A program made the translations under genes and the position numbers. A DNA stretch of 64,000 bases, taken from assembly GCF_008641045.1 (NCBI RefSeq), contig NW_022196258.1:620001-684000 (forward strand). Reading direction: 5' to 3'. The notes under the pieces are model-generated. The model saw only the letters and a list, made by a program, of their open reading frames with translations, did no database searches and was not told the DNA's origin. Below, piece by piece: positions 58,701-64,000 of this stretch (its first letter is position 1; the number at the start of each line of letters is the position of its first letter). Source of the DNA: Pistacia vera (lineage: Eukaryota; Streptophyta; Magnoliopsida; Sapindales; Anacardiaceae).

Positions 58701-60900
58701 ACATGTATGTGGACTAGTGTCATCACGCTAGCAGTTGCGACAAGTGCATGAGTTAGAATTGATTGGTGTTCAACATGACGTGGCTCAATCTGATCTCTTT
58801 TTCTGAAGTCAAATTCGGCAATGAATTTAGGATGAGCAAATTAAACTTAAAAGTTTGGTAGAGTTAACTATTAGACTAACTTTTAAACATGGTTCTGGTT
58901 CTTATTTGTCATCTAACAACTGCTGGATGGATCACCTTTCTCTGCAGTTGTTAGTTATGCAAATATATATTACAGTGATCTGAGAACTCCTTCCATAATT
59001 TTGCTTAATTTCCAGATTATGTGCATTCCAGTTCATATTTGCCAATAGATTATGCTACTGTTACTTAATAGCCTTCCTAATTTTTGTTATTGGTAATTCT
59101 AATTCTGAATATTTTAGTGGGAAAATTTTTTTCACTTGATGTTTCCTTACACCATTTTATTGGCAGATCAGAACTTTTTGTCATGTGTACAAATTCTATT
59201 TTCTTTCCAGGGCTATTCGGCATCCTGCAAGTGGGTATGTTCAGGGGATAAATGATCTTGTTACTCCTTTTCTTGTTGTTTTCCTTTCGGAATATTTGGA
59301 AGGGAGTGTGGATAATTGGTCGATCTCAGATATACCACCAGAAAAATTCTCTGACATAGAGGCTGATTGCTATTGGTGCCTATCAAAATTGCTTGATGGT
59401 ATGCAAGATCATTACACATTTGCTCAGCCAGGAATCCAGAGGCTTGTGTTTAAGCTGAAGGAATTGGTTCGCAGGATTGATGGTAAAACCATTTTCTGGC
59501 ATTTTCTTCTTTTAAATTATGCTACTTCTAATGAGCCAAGTCACATTTTATTTTTCAAGTAAATTAAATCTGCCAAATAGTTCTCAAATTTTAGTATTAC
59601 AGAAATCTGGTTGGTGGTCCTTTGGAACTTCATGATGGACACTATGGTGGCTTCTAAAATACCTGTCCCTAGAGCTCTTTGACCCAAAAGCTACTGCCTC
59701 GCCCTCTCTCCCTCCCCCTCACTTTGTTCTGTAACAAATTAATGATGTTCTATTGTTTAGATTGATAATAGCATAAATGTTCAAATTTCTTTTTTTTTTT
59801 TTTTTTTTTTAATATTATTTTAAAAACATAAGAGGGTAATTTTTGTAATAAATTTAAGGGCTTCAATTAGAAAGAAATAATTTGAATGCTACCAAAATAG
59901 CTTTCTTGGTCATTAGCTTAAGTTTTTTGTGTTAGATGGAGCTCAGCACATGTTTTTTTCTTTTATTTTTTTGGAAGAAACTACATGCCAGCAGAATGGC
60001 TTTTCTACTCCAAGCTGCATTAAAAAATTTCTCATTTTTCTTGGATACTTTTGTGTGTGTGTGTGTACAAGGTTTTTAGTTTTAATTTTTTTCTTCAAAT
60101 ACAGTGTTCTCTGTCCTATTAACTAGTCTATTGTTGAACCAGAACCTGTTTCAAGACACATTGAAGAGCAGGGGCTTGAATTTCTTCAATTTGCTTTCCG
60201 CTGGTTTAACTGTCTTTTAATTCGTGAGGTATGTTTTCAGCATGCTTAACCTGTGCTCTGTACTAATGCCATTTCCTTCATTTCTCATACTTATTTGTCA
60301 TTAATAAAATAGCCCAAACCTTTATTCACTACAACCTGTTAAGTTGCAACTAAGGAAGAGTTAATCTGAGATTCAGTTATGTTCCTGCCTTTTCATTTAA
60401 TTGGGAAGCTGATAACTTGTTTGTTTTATTAGATCCCGTTTCATCTTGTTACTCGATTGTGGGACACATATCTTGCTGAAGGAGATGCATTGCCTGATTT
60501 CCTTGTGTACATATTCGCCAGTTTTCTTTTAACGGTGAGAGACTTTGCTTTGCATTGGTATAATTTGCCTAATTTTACTTTCAAATTAATTACTGGTAAT
60601 GATGTCTTTTTCAAAGTGAGTGAATATTTTATAACCCACATAAGTTTGTATACGCCCTTCTGGGATGAGATACATTTCTGTCAGAGAAATATGAAACATC
60701 AAATACCTAAGCATATTCTTTCATTATCTATTTTACAGTGGTCAGATAAACTTCAGAAGCTGGACTTCCAGGAGATGGTAATGTTCCTGCAACACCTTCC
60801 AACGAACAATTGGACACACCAAGAGCTTGAGATGGTACTATCCAGAGCATACATGTGGCACAGTATGTTCAATAGCTCTCCTAGCCACCTAGCTAGCTGA
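55714..60900 (+). CDS. TBC1D22/Gyp1-type Rab GTPase-activating protein
   Basis: Ten exons with GT-AG borders: 55714-55853, 56880-57030, 57151-57331, 57494-57564, 58161-58298, 58386-58477, 59211-59482, 60143-60228, 60433-60534, 60739-60900. All phases join, giving 464 codons, a normal length for this family. The N-terminus is acidic and Gln/Asn-rich, then a serine-rich linker. The TBC domain starts about residue 158 (RLRELAWSGVPPYM). The arginine finger lies in IAVDCPR (Arg 234) and the glutamine finger in SGYVQGIND (Gln 269). Other family blocks are DIEADCYWCLSKLLDGMQD, EEQGLEFLQFAFRWFNCLL and RLWDTYLAEGD. TBC proteins speed GTP hydrolysis by Rab GTPases in membrane traffic; the substrate Rab is not predictable here. 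An AATAAA lies at 61191. This is the intact partner of the pseudogene at 36.2 kb. Confidence 0.93.
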
Positions 60901-61452
60901 AGAGGAACTATTAACAGCAATCTGAATTTTGGTTTCCTTCTTCCCCTTTCAACAATTTTTTTTTTTCTTTCTTTTCTTTGTAATATTTATTTGTTCCTCG
61001 ATGTGGTTTGTTACCTGCGAGTGTATGATTTCTCTAATTTTAGTGGAAAGAGGCCAAACAATATTCTCATTTCTGTTGTCAAAGTGGCCTGTAATATATG
61101 TATTGTCAGGCATTCCTTTGTATATCTACCTGATGAAAGCAAAAAAAGAGGATTACTTATTTCTTTTCATATACGTTGTGTTCCAAGTACAATAAATTGA
61201 AACTTAGGGCAACATTATTGTAAGCTTTATACCAACTCCTTTTTGTATAATGTGGGCAAGTTCTATTTGATCTTATTATGCGTAGATGCAATCCTTTATA
61301 AAGTGACAATTTGAAATAGTCGCCCGTCGCTTATCAAATTATTCGATATTACATTACTGAAACCAATTCACTCTAATTTTATATGATCATCTAGAAATTT
61401 TATTATGATTGTTGTGCTATAAAACTGATGCCATCATACAATAAATATGTAC
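60901..61452. other. 3' UTR and downstream flank of the TBC gene
   Basis: Transcribed tail is likely to about 61210, just past an AATAAA at 61191. ORFs on the plus strand here show no domain. Confidence 0.5.
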
Positions 61453-61990
61453 CCCTAGCTCGGTACTTGGGGTTTGGGTAGGAACCGGCCATTAATAGGT
61501 AGGTTTTACTGTTTTGGTTTCAAATTTTGGGAATTGACACAGTACGGTTCCGGTTTCCCTTTTTCCAGTCAGGAACTGGAATAATCAAGAATTGGAACCG
61601 GAACAAGGACTAATATGAAATAACATTAAGGAGTGGAATGTGTAATTTTAATTTTGGAGTTTCTAATTTGAAATTTCTGATTTTTCAAATTATTATTGTA
61701 ATTGGTAATGTGAAATTCTTAGTTTCCATAAAGTTAAATTGGAGGTGGAAGGCCTGAAGGCTTTATAATGTATTTGTAATTTTATTTTTTTGTTAACAAG
61801 TGCTCGATGGGGGTGTATTTGTAAGTTTTTAAAGGCTTTTTTTGTCACTTTATAAACTTTTGGGGGGTATATAATTTTCTTGGGTACCCGGAATCGGAAC
61901 TGTTGTTGTAGGTTCCGATTGGGCACCCATCAGTTTCGGTTTTGGTTCTTTCAAAAAATATAGAGTACTCGAAACCGAACACCCTGAAGC
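61453..61990. mobile_element. Non-autonomous repeat with ggaaccgg-type ends
   Basis: The left end (cctagctcggtac, then aggaaccggcc) and right end (ggaatcggaactg, then gaaaccgaacaccctg and gaagctagg) carry ggaaccg-like words in opposite orientation, and cctagct is inverted at the edges. Related in style to 26786-27325. No ORF and no clear target duplication. Confidence 0.5.
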
Positions 61991-62863
61991 TAGGTGCTTG
62001 TGGAGAATTGCTTCAACATTGGTACATATATAGCTCAATGGTATCAGATACGTTACCATATCAATTTAGTAAGATACATCGGAAGAAAATTTGAGAATAT
62101 TACACTAGAACGTGTACCATCACTCTAGAAATAATAAATTCCATTGAAAATAGAGTTCTACTACTGATCTACAAACGTCACCTGAATTTAGTTTCGCCTT
62201 ATATCTAATAGGATATACAAGTTAATGATGGAGAGAAGATCTTTAGTTATGCTGAACTCTGAATCATTACAAATAAAACAATGGTGCTTTCAACACGTTG
62301 AATGGCCTCTTCATAATTTTTCTTCAAGATAAGTGCAAATGTCTAACGAGTGTTGTAGCTTGTATGAAGTACAAAAGCCAGCTCTATGTTTGCTTCATGC
62401 ACAGGAGCTCTTCAAACAATATCAACTACTCTCTTTCGCTGGCACATCAAGAGCCAAAGTCAGATATTTCTATAAGCTAAAATTCCATGAATAACGAAAA
62501 ATATCTTAGACTAGAAGAAATATGGCTCCATATCTAAACACGAATCAAACACTGATCAATATCAACTGTCATTCATTAGTGTAAGAACACAAATGTAGTG
62601 TGCAATAGTGAATCTCAAAATTTTCTTCGTTTATTTTCCCAAAAAACCAATAATATGCATCCATCTGAAGATCAACCCAAAGAGATAATTTTGTTCAACT
62701 AAAACCATGCGGATAAATTTCCAATATCGTAGTTCCATTAACCCCAGAAGAAACAATCTGCAAACTTAATCGGTTTTTGTTTTAACTCCTCTAAGAAGAA
62801 AAATTCTACACATCCCAGAGTTCTTTTTTCATGACATTCACAAGAAAGAAAAGGGAGTTGCTG
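61991..62863. other. No gene seen; probable 3' side of the PPR gene
   Basis: AT-rich sequence. The minus-strand PPR gene would have its 3' UTR toward the right part of this interval. No ORF with a domain. Confidence 0.4.
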
Positions 62864-63402
62864 TTAAAGCCTAACCGAAAGAGCCATACAGGCAAGGACT
62901 CTCTCCATATTTCAGGCATGCATATGAGATGTGCGTCCTTAATTTACATTAGAACATACAATTTAGTACAGATAAAAAGACACTGCCAAAAAATGTGTAA
63001 ATATGGATATCTTACATGTTTCCGAGCAACTGTTTCAAGGAATTTCTCAGGATAATCAACATATTGAGCACATTCTTTCCTTACAGTTTCTGCCAGCTCT
63101 TCTTCTCCAGAATTGTCAAGATTCCTGATCAAAATTGTCAATGTTAATTTATCTGGAGCACAGCCTGATTCCTTCATTGCTCCATATTTCTCCATTGCCT
63201 TGTCTATCATGCCCACTTGCAGATACGCTCCAATCATTTCGGTATAAGCCCTTGTGTCAGGTTCCAAACCTTCTTTTTCGAGTTCACAAAAAAGCTCTTC
63301 AGCACTTGTTATTAGTTCGTTCTTTCCCAACATTTGAATCATGTCACAGTATAAAGACAGATCTGGCTTATACCACTCTTCTTTCCGCACAAAATGGAAG
63401 AC
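62864..63402 (-). CDS. Short PPR protein (THA8-like), 3' exons, partial
   Basis: One clear exon runs from 63402 (acceptor ttttag) to 63016 (donor GTAAGA) on the minus strand, 129 codons in phase. It starts VFHFVRKEEWYKPDLSLYCD and carries pentatricopeptide repeats (SLYCDMIQMLGKNELITSAE; AYTEMIGAYLQVGMIDKAME; LTLTILIRNLD), ending CAQYVDYPEKFLETVARKH. PPR proteins bind organelle RNA. The wording and shortness resemble the THA8-like group, known in plastids, but that is from memory. A possible last exon of 13 codons (RVLACMALSVRL, stop) lies at 62902-62864, which is weakly supported. The 5' exons lie beyond the right edge or in 63403-64000 unrecognised. Confidence 0.75.
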
Positions 63403-64000
63403 CTAAAACCTGATCTCATTTCAGATATAGTATAAAATAGAAAGAAAATATGCATTCAATTGAAAAATAAATTGGCAATTAAAGAAAAGGAGTGTGAAAA
63501 GTAGAACACAACTAATATTAGCTTTCATCAATGGACATGAATTTTTTTTTCCCGTTTTTGATAACCACCCCAATTTTTCTTATCAGTCTGCTGCATTTGA
63601 AAATGAGCACTACTATTGCCACATCCTACTACACTAGACAAGATTACCTAGACACAATTTCTGAAAGTAAAAAGTGAGAACTAATCAACTCATGTTGTGA
63701 TACTTTAAGAGCATTCAAACTCTTCTCCAGATCAAAGAACTAGTCTGGTTTAGTGTCAAAGAGTTATTACTTCTGCAAATCTTTAAGCTTAAAATCACAC
63801 AGATGCAAGTTGAAACCATCATCCCCAGAAAAACTGAGGAGGTACTCATTTTTCTATTTAATACACTGACAAAATAACTGATTAGCAAACATAAACAAAA
63901 TTAAATATCATGAAAACTGATTAGCAAAGTGATCTCGTAAAAAGAAAAAGATTGAAAGATAAACTTGAATCTCTCCACATCAATTTCATTTGCTGATGAA
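63403..64000 (-). other. Intron or upstream part of the PPR gene
   Basis: Follows the acceptor of the PPR exon. AT-rich, no recognised exon up to the window edge. Confidence 0.45.

Noticed and set aside
1..64000. A novel defence or biosynthetic gene system
   Set aside because: Intact genes are few and unrelated (a RabGAP, a small membrane protein, part of a PPR gene). Most other coding-like sequence is explained by transposable elements or by decayed gene duplicates.

Overview
This window looks like nuclear DNA from a flowering plant, most likely a eudicot. It is AT-rich, its genes carry GT-AG introns, and it is crowded with plant-type transposable elements (Copia and Gypsy LTR elements, solo LTRs, hAT, MULE/FAR1, Harbinger-like and MITE-sized elements). 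No bacterial-style operons, rRNA genes or tRNA genes were seen. The species cannot be named from the sequence.

Layout. 0.2-1.7 kb is an old solo LTR. 1.8-5.5 kb holds a decayed FAR1/MULE-type transposase with a second damaged ORF. 6.07-6.75 kb is an array of 16-bp interrupted palindromes, mostly on a 21-bp pitch. 8.85-9.24 kb is a small intronless gene for a three-span membrane protein. 10.34-15.87 kb is a complete but dead Copia element with 607-bp LTRs, a 5-bp target duplication and about 6% LTR divergence. It sits inside what may once have been another small membrane-protein gene. 16.5-21.0 kb is a hAT element with a broken transposase, and 21.6-26.8 kb is a truncated Athila-like Gypsy element.

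The main structure is a segmental duplication. A block of roughly 9.9 kb occurs twice in the same orientation: about 28.4-39.4 kb (copy A) and about 45.0-58.2 kb (copy C). The block contains, in order, the end of a MATH (TRAF-like) gene, two tandem copies of a four-span membrane-protein gene, a non-autonomous DNA transposon, and the start of a TBC/RabGAP gene. When the copy-specific insertions are subtracted (a short LTR element and a Harbinger-like element in A; two solo LTRs and a 167-bp MITE in C), the two copies come out nearly the same length. Many of these insertions can therefore be placed after the duplication, with the empty site preserved in the other copy.

Genes likely to be alive: the TBC22/Gyp1-type RabGAP at 55.7-60.9 kb (ten exons, 464 codons, both catalytic fingers present), the small membrane protein at 8.85 kb, and the short PPR gene entering from the right edge. 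The partner TBC copy at 36.2-39.4 kb is a pseudogene (nonsense codon, insertion at a splice junction, truncation). The MATH gene at 42.7-45.5 kb has an exon split by a solo LTR. All four membrane-protein copies carry lesions. I found no new enzymatic or defence system; the interest lies in the duplication history and the palindromic array.
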